Below are positions 9,435-21,900 of a stretch of DNA of 64,000 nucleotides, in pieces. The stretch covers positions 1-64,000 of the forward strand of contig JASANC010001592.1 of the NCBI GenBank assembly GCA_030248135.1, read 5' to 3'. Numbering within the stretch: position 1 is the stretch's first letter; each line of letters opens with the position of its first letter. The notes under the pieces are model-generated. The model was given only the letters and a program-made list of their open reading frames with translations, had not been told where the DNA came from and made no database searches. A program made the translations under genes and the position numbers. This DNA is from Theristus sp. LFF4_11. Taxonomy: Eukaryota > Nematoda > Chromadorea > Monhysterida > Xyalidae.

Positions 9435-12400
9435 ATGATATCTAAAACAGATGTCGTTAGTTTCACTATTCTAATTGCCGCCATTTTGCTGCTCGATTGT
9501 GTTCAGGTGGGACATGGAGCCGCGATATATTCTGGTTAGTGATATTTTTGTTGATTTTTGACAGTTTTTTCTACACTTTTCAACGATAACTGTTACTGCG
9601 ATACATATGGTGTCTCTTTCTGGTTTCATGTTGTTCTTTGTTTTGCGTTCGTGCACAGTGATAACTGTATTTTGATCAATCAAATTGTTCTACTCATCCA
9701 TCACACACATTTCATTTTGATAAACAAACGAAATTTTTTGCCTGTCCGTGAATGTTGTGCCATGTGTGATAACAAATGACAATGAAATGAAAATAAATGA
9801 ATGAATACAAATTTTCAGACCGTCATGAGCGATACGTCGTTGAGCTGGAGCCGGAGCCGGAGCCGGAACACGAGCAGGCGCAATGGGACCAGTGGTCAGA
9901 GTGGTCCCGTTGTTCGGTGACTTGCGGCCCCGGTCAGCAACATATTGTTTAATTCTGAAAAGTTTTCATCAATTCGCTTGTCGTTTCGCGACTAGCGAGT
10001 GTTGCAACTCATCATCAGCCGCGCGAGCTGCGTGGCAGTCACATGGTTGCTTTTCCATGCGAGCTTCGCGACAAATGGTACACGCATTTAGCGCCGCTGT
10101 GAGGCGGGGACGCCAGGGAGTGTACACCTGCCGGGATACCAAAAAAGAGCTCAGCTCGGAAAACGGAAGCGGAAGCGCGCACCACTCCACCCCCTCCCCC
10201 CTGATCAATTCGCTTCGTTGTGCTGTGTTTTGTTTCTCACGCACGCAACAACTTTCACCGCCTTTCATTCTCACCCGATCGTTGTTTCCAGGCGTGGAAA
10301 CGCGCCGCCGTGCGTGCCGCGAGGGCGTCTGCGCCGGCACCCCGGAGGAGATCCGACCGTGCTCCGCTGGGCCGTGTCCGGAATGGTGGGTGGTGTGGAT
10401 TTGATAAATTTTCTGCTGTGCTGACTTTTCTCTTAGTGTCCGGAATAGTGGGTGGTATGGATTTAAAAAACTGGTTCACGAGTTTCTCAATTTTCACAAT
10501 ATAAAAACACCTCACCTCCGACAAAAGCCGTTTTCCTGTTGACACCAGTCAACACGCACCCGGGTGGATGAAAAAAACATTTTCACGAGTTTTTTCCATT
10601 CACAATAAAAAGCGATCTTGAACAACGAGTTTTTGTTGCCGGACACCAACCAACCAACGTGTCATCCTCGTGGCCTGGGTGGTAGCGCGTTTAGACTGTT
10701 GTATCTGTGAGTCCCGCCGAGGGGTGTATAGGCACTTAATGACAGAGAAACCTCGATGTGCGCCCCACTCGACGGCGTTCTGCACGTTTTTCTGGGTTAG
10801 CCCTGGCTGGAAAAACCATCGCCTAAAATGCCCAACCAACCCACCAACCAACCAACCAAAACCAACCAACCCACCAACCAACCAACCAACCCACCACCAA
10901 ACAGGCTGCCGTGGTCACAATGGACCACATGCTCGGCGACTTGCGGCCTCGGCTACACGCAGCGCACGCGGCTCTGCTCGACCTACATCGGATGTGTTGG
11001 TGACCGACTGGAGCGAACGGACTGCGAGCTGACCAGTTGCGCGCAGTGGACGCGCTGGTCGGCGTGGGGCGCGTGCGACCGGTTCTGCGGCACCGGCCAC
11101 CGCAATCGTACTCGCACGTGCTCGCGCTATGGCGGATGCCTCGGTGGGTGTGATGGTTCGATTGATATGCGGCGGTCAGGAGTGTTGTCGGACACTTTTT
11201 TTGAGGGACGACTCTTGCGTGTAAGAGAGACTGCTCTTGACAATATAAGAAAACGTTTCTTGGCAATGTGAGAAATGGCTCTTATGTTCGTGAGAGACAA
11301 CTCTTCTAAGACTGCGAAAGACAAAACTGCAATGGGTTGCAAGAAACGGCTAATGCAGGTACTCAAGGGACGAAATTTGTCAAAAAGCCAAACCACTGTT
11401 TCACAGAACCATCCCCGGGAAACTGTTCCTGAGTCCTGACCCAAAAACAAAACTTTCCAGGAGACGCGATTCAGTACGAAGAATGCGCAAAGACGCCCTG
11501 CTGTTCACAGTGGACCCGATGGAGCGACTGTTCAGTGACCTGCCTCGCCCCTGGAGGCGACACAGGCGTCGAAAGCCGGTCAAGGCGCTGCATGGTCGAG
11601 GGTCCCGGCCCGATGGGCTACGCGTCCGAGAAACAGCAGGAAACCCGGCCGTGTCGTCACGCGCCCGGACCGTGCGCCCACTTTGATGCGTGGCAGGCGT
11701 GGGGCACCTGCACGGTCACTTGCGGAGGTTCCATTTGCAGATTTTTGTTGTTGTAATTTTCGCTTGTTGGAAGATTCCAGTGGAGTCAAATTTTTGTTAG
11801 CCAAGCACAAATGAATGACACCGCGTATAGACGACCCTTTGGTTCCAAAAGAATCGCAAGTCGCGATACCGCGACTTTTTAAAACTGTTTATAACTTTCC
11901 ATTTCTCAGTGAAAATACATTCACTCGGAGAGAAACCATTATTGATTGCGTTTTATAGATGAAATACATAATCAATATCGGCGTGCTGATTGGTCGTAGA
12001 GCAATAGAGTTCGCCAATCAGCGCACTAGAATGTTTAAAAAACTTGATAGGCGGCGAACGCCAACGAGTCCGTCGTTGCTCGATTGAACACCAATGCGAC
12101 GGTGTGTCGCTCGAATCGAAGCGGTGCCACGAAGAGGCCTGTCCCGGCTGGAACACATGGGGACCTTGGACGGTGTGCAGCGCGTCTTGCGGCGGTGGTA
12201 AACGAACGAGGCAACGCGTGTGCGACATCGAAGGTCGGTAGTGCTTTGGGCGTGCACCACATGTATGCTTGTGAATCTTCACAGCAAAATCTGCCGAATT
12301 GTTGAGTGGGGATTCAATGCATTTCTTTGCTCGTTATGATATTCGATTTCAGCATTTTGATAATTTGTAAGTGAAAGAAATAAAGAAAAATTCCACAAAC

Positions 12401-15400
12401 GATGCTGATCACAGGTTATGCACCTTCCATACACCTTAGGATACTGAGATAAACTGAGGATACTTTTTTCCATATGCCTTATGCATGTTTGTACGCAGGT
12501 GAATGCGGTGAGGAGTCGATTCAAGAGAGAACCTGCGCCACGTTTCCGTGTCCGCAATGGACGCAGTGGGGTCCGTGGTCGCATTGCAGTGCGTCCTGCA
12601 GTGGCGGCTGGCAGAAGCGAGTGCGCGTCTGCAATCAGTACAACTTCTGCGAGGGCGACAACTTTGAGAAGCGGTCAGTCAGCAAAGAATATGAAAGATT
12701 GTTTTCCGGTTCGTTTTATTTAAAAAAACTCGATTACGCTGTTTGTCAGTTAATCGTAACAGTCTTAATTACAAAATGTAGTTCATCAATTTCCATCATA
12801 GGTTATGCAACGAACACTTGTGTCCGGAAATCGGAGAATGGCAAGACTGGGGCGAATGCAGCGCTGACTGTGACGGTGGAATTCGCGTGCGCTCGCGGCC
12901 GTGCCTCACTGACGTTAACTTTTGTCAGCTGGATGAAAACGCAAACTCTGGCGAGTGTTGGATTCTCGAATGCCGCCAGTTCTCTTTGAAAATGCACTTT
13001 TTATATTTTTTGCACAACGAGCTGAAACTATGAATTCATTTCTGCTTTATTTACAGTGACGACTTTGTAAAAGTCCTTTGTGTTTAAGTGACCTGCATGT
13101 GCGAAGCGGACCTCGAAATGGGCGGAGCCTGCAACGAGCACTTCTGCGCGCAGTGGGCGCACTGGGGCGAATGGGGCGACTGCAGCGCTCCCTGCGGCGG
13201 CGGCGAGCGCACGAGAACAAGACAGTGCTCATCCGATCCAACGTTCTGCGTCGGAGAGAACGTCAATCACCCGACGTGTGAGTTGTTGGCGTTGGGCAGA
13301 GTTTTCTGAATGCTTAGTGAGTGGTTGAAAGAAGGTGGTCACTCTATTTAGGAATGTTTCATGGGCTGAAAGATAAAACGCAGCGTCATAAGAACAATCG
13401 GTTCACAGTCGAACTCTAAATTATAGGCAATCAGCTGATTGGCTGGTGATCACGTGATGCATGCTTTCTGTGCAGGCATTTCTGTGGGGGCGTAGTCGAT
13501 AACTCGACAGCGATACAACATTTGCTATTTTCTCTCAGGTCTGTGCGACGGCCGTTCGGAAGAGTCAGAGTCCGGCGTGTGCAACGACTTCGTCTGTCCG
13601 GAGTGGGCTGCCTGGGCGCCGTGGGGCGAATGCTCAGCGTCCTGCGGCGGCGGCGCACGGCAACGGAACCGTGAATGCCACCGGGATGCGGTCCAGTGTT
13701 CCGCCGAGGTTGACTGTTCTGCATTTTAATTTATTGTATCTCCTTTATTTTGATCGGCTATTTTAAGGTTTAGTTTGCGGTTTCTTCTTTCTTGTTCATT
13801 GTTTTCTTGGTTCTTTTGTTTCCTTGCTCATTGTTTTCTTAATTTCTTCTCGTTGTTCTTTTTTTCTTTCTTTTGTTTTTACTGTTTTTTTGGATTTTTT
13901 GTTTGCTCACTCTATCTCAGTGTGGTTGTTCTCCCAGTCATAAGCACTTTTCTACCAAACCAACCCAAACTTATCATCTTTTTGTTATGCCTCTGGAAAA
14001 GGAGGAGGAGCCTCCCCAGAAGAGGAGGAGGAGCCTCCCCAGATCTGTCCAAAATGTTTTCTCCAGCACACAAATTTCTGCGACAACCAATCAATTTACC
14101 CCTATCAGTTCCACACGCCATCTCGCGTCGCAGGTGATGGCGAGCGCCGACGTGCCCGAGATCTGCGTGTGCCCCGGCCTCGACCACATGAACGACCTCT
14201 GCAACGCGCACCTCTGTCCGGTGTGGTCGCACTGGCATCGATGGTCGGATTGTTCGGCGTTGTGCGACGGTGGACAGAAGCAACGCGAACGAGAATGCCT
14301 GATCGATGAGACGTACTGCACGGAGGACAGGGTGGCTGTGGGCGACATGTCCTGCCAGTGTCATGGTCGGTTACAGTTGTAGGCTTCGTTTGTTTAAACC
14401 TGTCACACGTGTATTCGTTTTCGAAGAATATACAGAGCTGATCGCGGAAGAAAAAACGTTGAAAAACGGGTGTCGAGGTTGTACAACCTAAAAATGTTCG
14501 TTCAGCAACGTAAATCGGGTGTTTATGATTTCAAGCCACCCGTAAATCTTCAAGTTTTTGCCTGAAGCTACAAAAAAGGCTAAAATCAAGAACCCCCTCC
14601 AATCATATATTCCATTCAGGAGCAGCCGACGAGAGCCTGCTGTGCAACGAGCATCAGTGCGCGCACTACGCCGAGTGGAGCGACTGGTCGCCGTGCACGG
14701 CCAGCTGCGACGGCGGACTGAAGACGCGCACACGCCAGTGCGTCATGGACGAGACGCGCTGTTTCGGCAGCCGATTACTGACAGACGCGAGCTGCCGCTG
14801 CGACGGGCCCGCCGAGGAGCAGGCGTTCTGTGCGGAGCACTACTGTGCGCAATACGCCGACTGGAGCGAGTGGCAGCAATGCTCGGTATCACGGTCGAAC
14901 TGTAAATCATAGGTAAACGGTTGATTGGTTGGTGAATGTGATCGCGTGCATGCATGCTTTCTGTGCAAAGATTGCTGTGGAGAGGCGGAGTTTTGTTTGT
15001 GTACAATGCATGCATCACGATCATCGCACCAACCAGTCAACTGATTGCCTATCATTTTGGAGGTAGACTGTGCATTACTTTTTTATTTAACAGAAAACGA
15101 TTCAGAAGATCGGTTGCTTGGATGCGGTTATTGACCGCAGTGGTTTCCAACGGTAATATTTTCAGTAATGTGCATGAGGGTGGAGTGTTGTTTGAAAAAC
15201 TGTTCTAGAAAATTGTTATTCCACAACCAGTCAGTCCACCGTATTGCTGTTCTATACATTGCACAGTTTGGTTTTCCAAAATTTGGACAACGGCCAGATG
15301 GTTCTGTGGTCTAGGAACCATTTTTCTAACTGAATAAAACTGATAAACAAAAATCGACAACTGCCATACAACCGCCGTTCGTTCGCAGGTGTCGTGCGGC

Positions 15401-18047
15401 GGCGGCGTGCGTTTCCGGAATCGCCATTGCGACTCGGACTCCGCCTTCTGCCTCGACAACCCGACAGATCCGAGCTGCGAATGCGACGGTGCAGCCGAGA
15501 GCGACGAGCCCTGTAACACGTTCGCCTGTGCACGCTGGGGCGACTGGGCGGCCTGGTCGGCGTGTTCGACCACGTGCGAGATGGGCTATCGCGATAGGAA
15601 GCGGTTCTGTGAGGTGCGCAATAATCTGGGCGGGTGTTTGTATTTTACTGATTGTTTGAGGATAAACTGGCGATATCGGAAAACGTGTCAGAGTCAAGCA
15701 CGCTGAATGATGGAGATGATCGTCTAATCATGATGCAAAACGCAGCAAAACTGCGCTATCTCTGTTGGTGTTACGCATAGTTCCGTTCTTCGACAACGAT
15801 TGTGAACACAATTACAATAACACATTCTCCGTTTAGAATTTCTATAAAAAAGAAATTCCCGAATCCCGATACTCTTTCTCACACAGCGCCCGCTCTAAAA
15901 TCTATGACAACCTCACCATGGCGAAATCCTAAAAGTGGAAACAAAAATGGAACCTTTTATGAAACGTGGTTTGCAGCCTGACCAGACGCTGTGCGCCACG
16001 GCCGGCTCACTGCAGCAGCTCGAGTGCCAGTGCGACGGCAACGACGTCGAGGCGGAACAGTGCAACGCCGGGCCGTGTCACCAGTGGGCGCACTGGGGTG
16101 CCTGGAGCGAGTGCACGGTGGTGTGCGGCGGCGGCAGCAGAACACGGTGCTTGTTTCTGATTAGCTAATTCGATGGGTTGAAATTGAAGGTGGATTTGAT
16201 GAGACGGCTTCTGGATGCAGGCGGTTTGAGCAAAAAAGATAGTCCCCTGTTTCTGATAATGACAACACTCACAAAATAAATAAGCAAACATTTCGCAATG
16301 TTTCAAATTTCATGGCACGATGCTGAAAACCAAACTCGAGAAGGCGCAGTTTTTCGCCCATTAATCGGCTAAACAACTGAATGGTTTTTTCGAAACACCC
16401 AGTATCTGTTGCAGCGCCCGCCAGTGCCCGGTCGACGGCGGCTGCCCCGGTCTGAACAGCGAGTCGGACATCTGCAACCAGCGGCCGTGTCCGGAGTGGG
16501 GCGGCTGGGGCGAGTGGTCGAGTTGCACGGTGTCGTGCGGCGGAGGGCAACGCGTGAAAACGAGGGCATGTCCATTAGAGGGGGGCTGCTCGCCGGGCGA
16601 GGCGTTCGAGGTCGAGACGTGCGGCATGGACGGCTGCCCCGCGTGGTCGCAATGGGGCTCTTGGGGTAAGGCCGGGCCGTTGTTGCTTGTGTGTTTGTAC
16701 AGCTGATTTGTTGTCTACAGTCGATCGCTAAGGTTACAGACAATCAACTGGATTTAGTTGGTGCACACGCACACGTGACGCGCACGCTTTCTGTTAGACT
16801 CCGCCCCCTCCCCCACAGCAATGCCTGCACAGAAAGCCTGCATCACGGGATCACCAACCAATCAGCTGATGGTCTATAATTTAGAGTTCGACTGCACATC
16901 AGTACACCTGACTGATTCCGCTGCATATTTGGATGTCTAACCGATACTGTGGGGATATTATGTTGCAACCGTCTCATTGTCACGATTGCCAGGCGTCCTG
17001 CTACTTCTACAGTGCGTAAAGCCATTGAAAAAGTCTTGCGCTTGCGGGAGATTTTCGGTCATGAAACACAACTCTGCACCACGGTATTCCCAACCGTCGG
17101 ACATAATCCAGCCAGCATCCAGCTAATGATCGTACATTCGGAATCAGACCGTGTGTAGTCATATCAAATCAGAATCGGAATCAGATCACGGAATCAAAAA
17201 AATTCGTTCCAAATGAAAAACTCCGCTCGCCAACTTTGCACCGCACGCAGGCGCCTGCTCAGCGACCTGCGGCCAGGGCCAGCGGGTGCGTCTGCGCGAG
17301 TGCGACGGCGCCGGCCGCTGCCTGGGACGCGACGCGGACGAGGAGGAGTGCGCGATACAGCCGTGCCAGCTGTCCATCCACTGGTCGCAGTGGTCGCCGT
17401 GCACGAAGACGTGCGGCATAGGCGTCAGCACACGATCCAGGAAGAAGTGCATTGCGCCCGGTTGTGAGAGTGAATATAGTGAGTTGGAATTAGGGCATGC
17501 AAGATGGCACTGTTTGTGGGAGAGTTGCTGACTTCGCGACTGTGTGTAATGATGAAGTGTACTGGTGACAGGGAGTTGATAAATTGCAATTAAGAGAGTT
17601 GCTTGATGTAGAGAAAAGTGAGATTATTGAATAACAGCGCATAATTTGCTCGCTGTTTTGTTAAGCTGGCCAAGAGAAGAACGGTTGGATCCGTTACACA
17701 CCATTTCATATTCAGTAGCGGACTAAGTTTTTTCCTGATTTGCTGGCATGTACACAGCATCTCAATTTGTGCACCGCACCATTGCAGCAACGCGCGAATG
17801 CTCGCCACACGCATGTCCAGAGTGGAGCGCGTGGGGCGCCTGGTCTGCGTGCACGAAAACGTGCGGCGGCGGCTCGCGGACGCACACCCGGCTGTGCGTG
17901 GACGCGAACGCCACCGAGTGGGTGAACGGATGCATCGGCAAGGCCGCCGAGATCGACCCGCAGCCGTGTAACGCGCACGGCTGTCAGGTGCTCGACGAAC
18001 CGCAGACTGACAGCGGCTTGCGGCGGCTGCTGTCGATATTTGTGTGA
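9435..18047 (+). CDS. Secreted protein with ~19 thrombospondin type-1 repeats
   Basis: There are 17 exons: 9435-9534, 9819-9932, 10292-10385, 10905-11143, 11461-11727, 12051-12233, 12499-12673, 12802-12950, 13089-13277, 13539-13708, 14134-14365, 14620-14885, 15389-15613, 15977-16146, 16415-16665, 17251-17478, 17788-18047. Together they give 3312 bases and 1103 residues with phase kept at each junction. The start ATG at 9435 opens a signal peptide (core [14 protein letters not shown]); a Glu-Pro run follows, then tandem TSP1 modules with W..W..C(S/T)..CG.G and R.R.C signatures. I count about 19. There is no transmembrane segment, protease or other domain, so it should be secreted and matrix- or receptor-binding. 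In the second half the modules alternate with a CxC...CN...C linker. The donor after 12950 is GC (GCGAGT), required by phase. Introns hold SINE and MITE copies. Exact orthology is unknown; partial copies of TSP1 arrays occur in many animal proteins. Confidence 0.85.
10669..10836 (+). mobile_element. tRNA-derived SINE, copy 1
   Basis: It begins CGTGGCCTGGGTGGTAGCGC, similar to a tRNA 5' half with a pol III A box. It continues with GGGTGTATAGGCACTTAATG, GACAGAGAAACCTCGATG and CTGGGTTAG, and ends in CATCGCCTAAAATG. It lies in a TSP1 intron. The same body occurs at 36388 and 45255 and, inverted and partial, at 57967. Confidence 0.75.
10829..10902. repeat. CCAA-rich simple repeat
   Basis: CCAACCAA and CCACCAA units run right up to the acceptor of the TSP1 exon at 10905. 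The repeat replaces the usual T-rich acceptor tract, which is odd; the exon itself is certain from protein sequence and phase. Confidence 0.8.
13405..13500. mobile_element. Tc1-like MITE (family A), single arm
   Basis: It starts ACAGTCGAACTCTAAATTAT, with AATCAGCTGATTGGCTGGTG and GATGCATGCTTTCTGTGCAG following. Only the left arm of the inverted-repeat element is present. It lies in a TSP1 intron (13278-13538). Confidence 0.75.
14890..15073. mobile_element. Tc1-like MITE (family A), diverged copy
   Basis: The left arm GGTCGAACTGTAAATCATAG and the right arm ...GATTGCCTATCATTTTGG plus TAGACTG are inverted copies around GCATGCTTTCTGTGC and its diverged complement. It lies in the TSP1 intron 14886-15388, starting four bases after the donor. 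Confidence 0.7.
16717..16898. mobile_element. Tc1-like MITE (family A)
   Basis: The left arm is CTACAGTCGATCGC, degraded; the right arm is intact (CCAACCAATCAGCTGATGG, TATAATTTAGAGTTCGACTG). It lies in the TSP1 intron 16666-17250. Confidence 0.75.
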
Positions 18048-18173
18048 TTTACGATGGTGATCGATTGGTTGATTTTGAACGGGAATCAGAAGAGCGCTAT
18101 GATTTCACTCACTTAAAACTTTTTTGCAGAATTCTCCCAAGTTTTTCTACGTTTCCACTACTTATCCATCGTC

Positions 18174-18350
18174 CACTTGACCAGTACGAATTTACAAAAA
18201 AAGATCTACACTTGACCAACACCCACCGCATGCAACTGTCCACTTGACTAATACCCATTTACCACTACGTACCAACTGCCCACTTGACAACCAATTTAGC
18301 ATTTACCCAATTCCAATTTACGATTTATTTTGCCACAGTCGACTTGAGTG
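18174..18350. repeat. Short diverged repeat, CACTTGAC(C/T)A
   Basis: CACTTGACCA-like units recur about every 30-45 bases, each followed by an AA(T/C)TTAC-like string. They lie in the 3' flank of the TSP1 gene. Confidence 0.45.
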
Positions 18351-18759
18351 ATTGCGATGATTCCCCCTTTCCGATGTGGGTCCTTTTTTGAGATTTAGAA
18401 ATTTAAGACATTAAGAAACAAGATACCAATGCAAATGACCACAATTTTTTCGACTCGCAGATTGGCTGCGCATCACAAAATTTGTTGTGCTCCATCAATG
18501 TGACCAATCAGCTAGTCATAAATAACTATTTTGAAAAAGCTGCCTGAACATTGATTTCTTCCACAAGTTTGTTCAATTGTAGCTCCATGACTTGCCTTGG
18601 ACCGTACATTCAATCGCGTGCCTTACTTGTTCATACTTTGTACCAATCGACAGTGCAATATGCGGCATAAAACATTGTTATTTTAAATGAAGCGATTTTG
18701 TTGGTGAAACGAACGATACAATGATGTTTTTATCGGCGTTTTACTTATTTTTGGTTCAA

Positions 18760-18765
18760 TTTATT
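18760..18765 (-). promoter_or_regulatory. Candidate polyadenylation signal of MetRS
   Basis: AATAAA on the minus strand, about 190 bases beyond the MetRS stop codon at 18956-18958. It is the only canonical hexamer I noticed in this 3' flank. Confidence 0.45.
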
Positions 18766-18955
18766 CCAAAAAATCACAGTGGTGGAACAAAAGTGAGCCA
18801 ACAAAATACAAGTCATCACGTAAAAAAAATACAAACCACACTCAATCGGTAACAACAAACCGCGAACAACAACACCAAAAAAACAATGACTCAACAACAA
18901 ATCAACAATATAGCCTAGAATTGTCACGTTTCAAATTCTAAAACAATCGATTCTA

Positions 18956-21900
18956 CTATTTCACCTGCACCTCCCTCAAGGTGGGCGCCACAGGTGAACC
19001 GAGGTATTCGCCAGTTGCACCGAGCACCACCAGTGGGTGCCCTCTGTACGCGGCCACGCCGCCCGCGGTCACCCGCAACTCCGGCGCCACGCTCTCCCAG
19101 ATTTTCTTCTTCGGATTCAATTGCGCGTCGGGGGTGCCTGCAAGAGTCAAGGATGCTGTTTGCGACTCGTTACATGAATGCCTCGACTGTGGAAGCTCGT
19201 TCGTAATTGGCTGCACCAGTTGAACTGCGCAATGGAACCAAAGCGAAGCCAATCAACTAGTTGCACACGAATTATTGCAAGTTTGTTGCAAAACCAATTC
19301 GGAGAACAAACTTCAATGAAAGATGACAGAAGGGCACCAAGAAAAGGTTACAACACCACTTTTATCCCCGGGTTACTTGTCCCCCAACACGCTCGAGTTC
19401 AGCCAACCAGCGCAGCGCGTACTAGCTTGTGTCTCTACTCTCTGCTTCGCCGACATTCGCTATTCATCTCGCTTCTCACTCGCACAAGAAAACAATTTTC
19501 AAACCAAAAACCCAAAACCTGACCAGGATACTCGAGGCATTGAACGCGACCACCGGGCACACACCCATCCGGCACATCCAAGATCTCCACCCGCTCAGCA
19601 CTGGACGCGCACATCACCATCGCTTGCGACTCGACGCCGCGCATTTTCGCCGGCTTCAGATTGCACAGCAGCACGGCGAGACGATCGCGCATCTGAGAAG
19701 AAAGAAAGACAGAAAAAGTAAAGTAAACAAAAAGAGCCAGATTAAGCGAAGTGCCCCTGCCCTCCCCTCCCGTACCCTCAAAAGCGCGTCACCTGTTCAA
19801 TGGGCACAAATTTCACGAGTCCCGAAACGACCGTGCGTGGCTTCTCCTCGCCCACGTCGACCGTCTCCACGTAGAGCGCGTCCGCGTCCGGGTGTCGTTC
19901 TGCAGTCAGAATGCGACCGATTCGCAGGTCCAATCGACTGACGTCAACTGATGATGATTCCGATAGTGGTTGAGTTTGTGGTTGCGCTTGCGGCTGTTCT
20001 TGTTGTTTTGCCTCTGAAATTGTGTACAGGTTTGGCTTTCTGTTTGAAAGTCGTTGCAAGATTGCGTCGGAAGCGGAAGCTAGAAAGATTCTCACGGGCG
20101 TGCGGTACAATCACTGCAGCAACAGCAATTCTCTGGCCGTCGCCAACTGCTCGGGCCACAATTTTACGGCTCACCACAACGGTTATTCAACCATTCCTAC
20201 GCGGTGCAGGTAGCTGCAAACGTACACCCGGCTTCTCCAAACCATCGTTAGGGCTCATTTACTCACTTTTCTCTTTCTTGCCCTTCAGTTGTTGTTTTTG
20301 TTGTTCTGCGCGAGGCTGCGCAGTTTGAACAGTTTCTGGCAATTTCACTGTCGGTTGGTCTTCTGATTTCGTCGCCGCTGGCAAATTCACGTCATATTGT
20401 GGAACTGAAAGAAACATTCTCCGTTCACAAATGCGTGCACACAAGGAAACAACAAAAAACGGCATACAGATATAACGCAGAGCAAAAGTTGAATGTTTTT
20501 TATTGTTCCATTTTTGTAACCAAAAGACTACCAGCTGATTGGTTGGTGATCGTGTGACGCATGCATTCAGTGCAGGCATTGCCGTGGAGGTGGAGTGTGT
20601 CGTGCACAGAAAAAATGCAGTGCGTAACGTGATTACCAACCAATTAGCCGAGTTTTCGACCGCAGGGTTAGTTCGAAAACCAATGTTTCACGTTACCCTT
20701 ATAGAGATTTGAAACTTTTTTACGTTACTATACTATCGCCATTGACTTGTGGAACCAATACCAAAACCTCCAGCAAAAGCAAGGTCAAACTCGGGCAGAA
20801 GTTATTGAGCACTTGAAAGAAAAAAACAAAAAACACTAACTGCCGTTTTCAATTTCCAAATCAATTAACTGCTGTTTCAGCGTTTGCACCTCCTTTCGAA
20901 GTCGTTCATTTTCAGCACAATAATATGCCGTTTTATCAGCGACAAATTTTGCGCCTAAAAAGTAGCGGTAAATGTTTATCCAAAAAAAACTTCGGAATTT
21001 TTCAGAAAAGAGTTCTCAGTGTTTGCAAATACAAGTAAAAAAATCTGGTCTTTCTTTCCTTGTAAACCTGCAGTTTTTAAACATTCAACTAAACATTCAA
21101 CTGTCTTTTTACTCCAACTCGAAATTTCATCCAAATAGCCATCAGTTTTATGCAAAACAAATCACTAAACCCCAAAACATCTCTTACACAAAAATTAATT
21201 AAAACACTGCTGCAAAATATACAACGAAACAAAATACTTACGAAAAGCATTGAATTTCCGTTCAACCTCCGCCAGCAACTGTTTCATTTCCGTGTCATTC
21301 TGCGCCAATATCGGATCATTCACAATTTCCTTTTCCAGTCCGGGATTGCTGGTTTCTGCGGGCGTTTTCTTCGCTGTTTTCTCCTTTTTCTCCGTCGTCT
21401 TCTGTTGCTTTTTTGGCGATGCGGTCGTTTGCGTCTCGGCCACCTGCGGCCCACCGTATTTGGCGCGAAATGCGTCCGCTTGCGATTGCTCGATCTTTCG
21501 AAACAGTGGCTCCGGCTATGAAAAACTGATTTCGTTGCTATCCCATCCACACATGACAAAAAAGCGTTCGGTTTCCTGAATTCGAAATAAGACTACAGTC
21601 GAACTATAAAATATAGGAAATCAGCTGATTGGTTGTTGCACACGTGATGCATGCGTTCTGTGCAAGACAGACTACGCCTCCACAGCAGCGCCTGTACAGA
21701 AAGCATACATTACGTGTGAACCAACCAATCTGCTGATTGCCCATAATTTCGAGTTCGACTGTACGTGCGATCAGTGGTTCCATTCCATCATGACATCCAT
21801 CATAAAGGAATTGGCACAAAACGCGGCACCACAATCCGATTCATCCGTTCCGCGAGTGAAGCTCGCATATGAGGAGTGGGTGCGGGACCAAGAACACGCG

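Larger units (their letters stand above)
18048..18955. other. Spacer between convergent TSP1 and MetRS genes
   Basis: This is the 3' flank of both genes. It contains about five short repeats of the form CACTTGAC(C/T)A (18174-18350) and a minus-strand AATAAA (18760-18765). No gene is seen. Confidence 0.55.
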
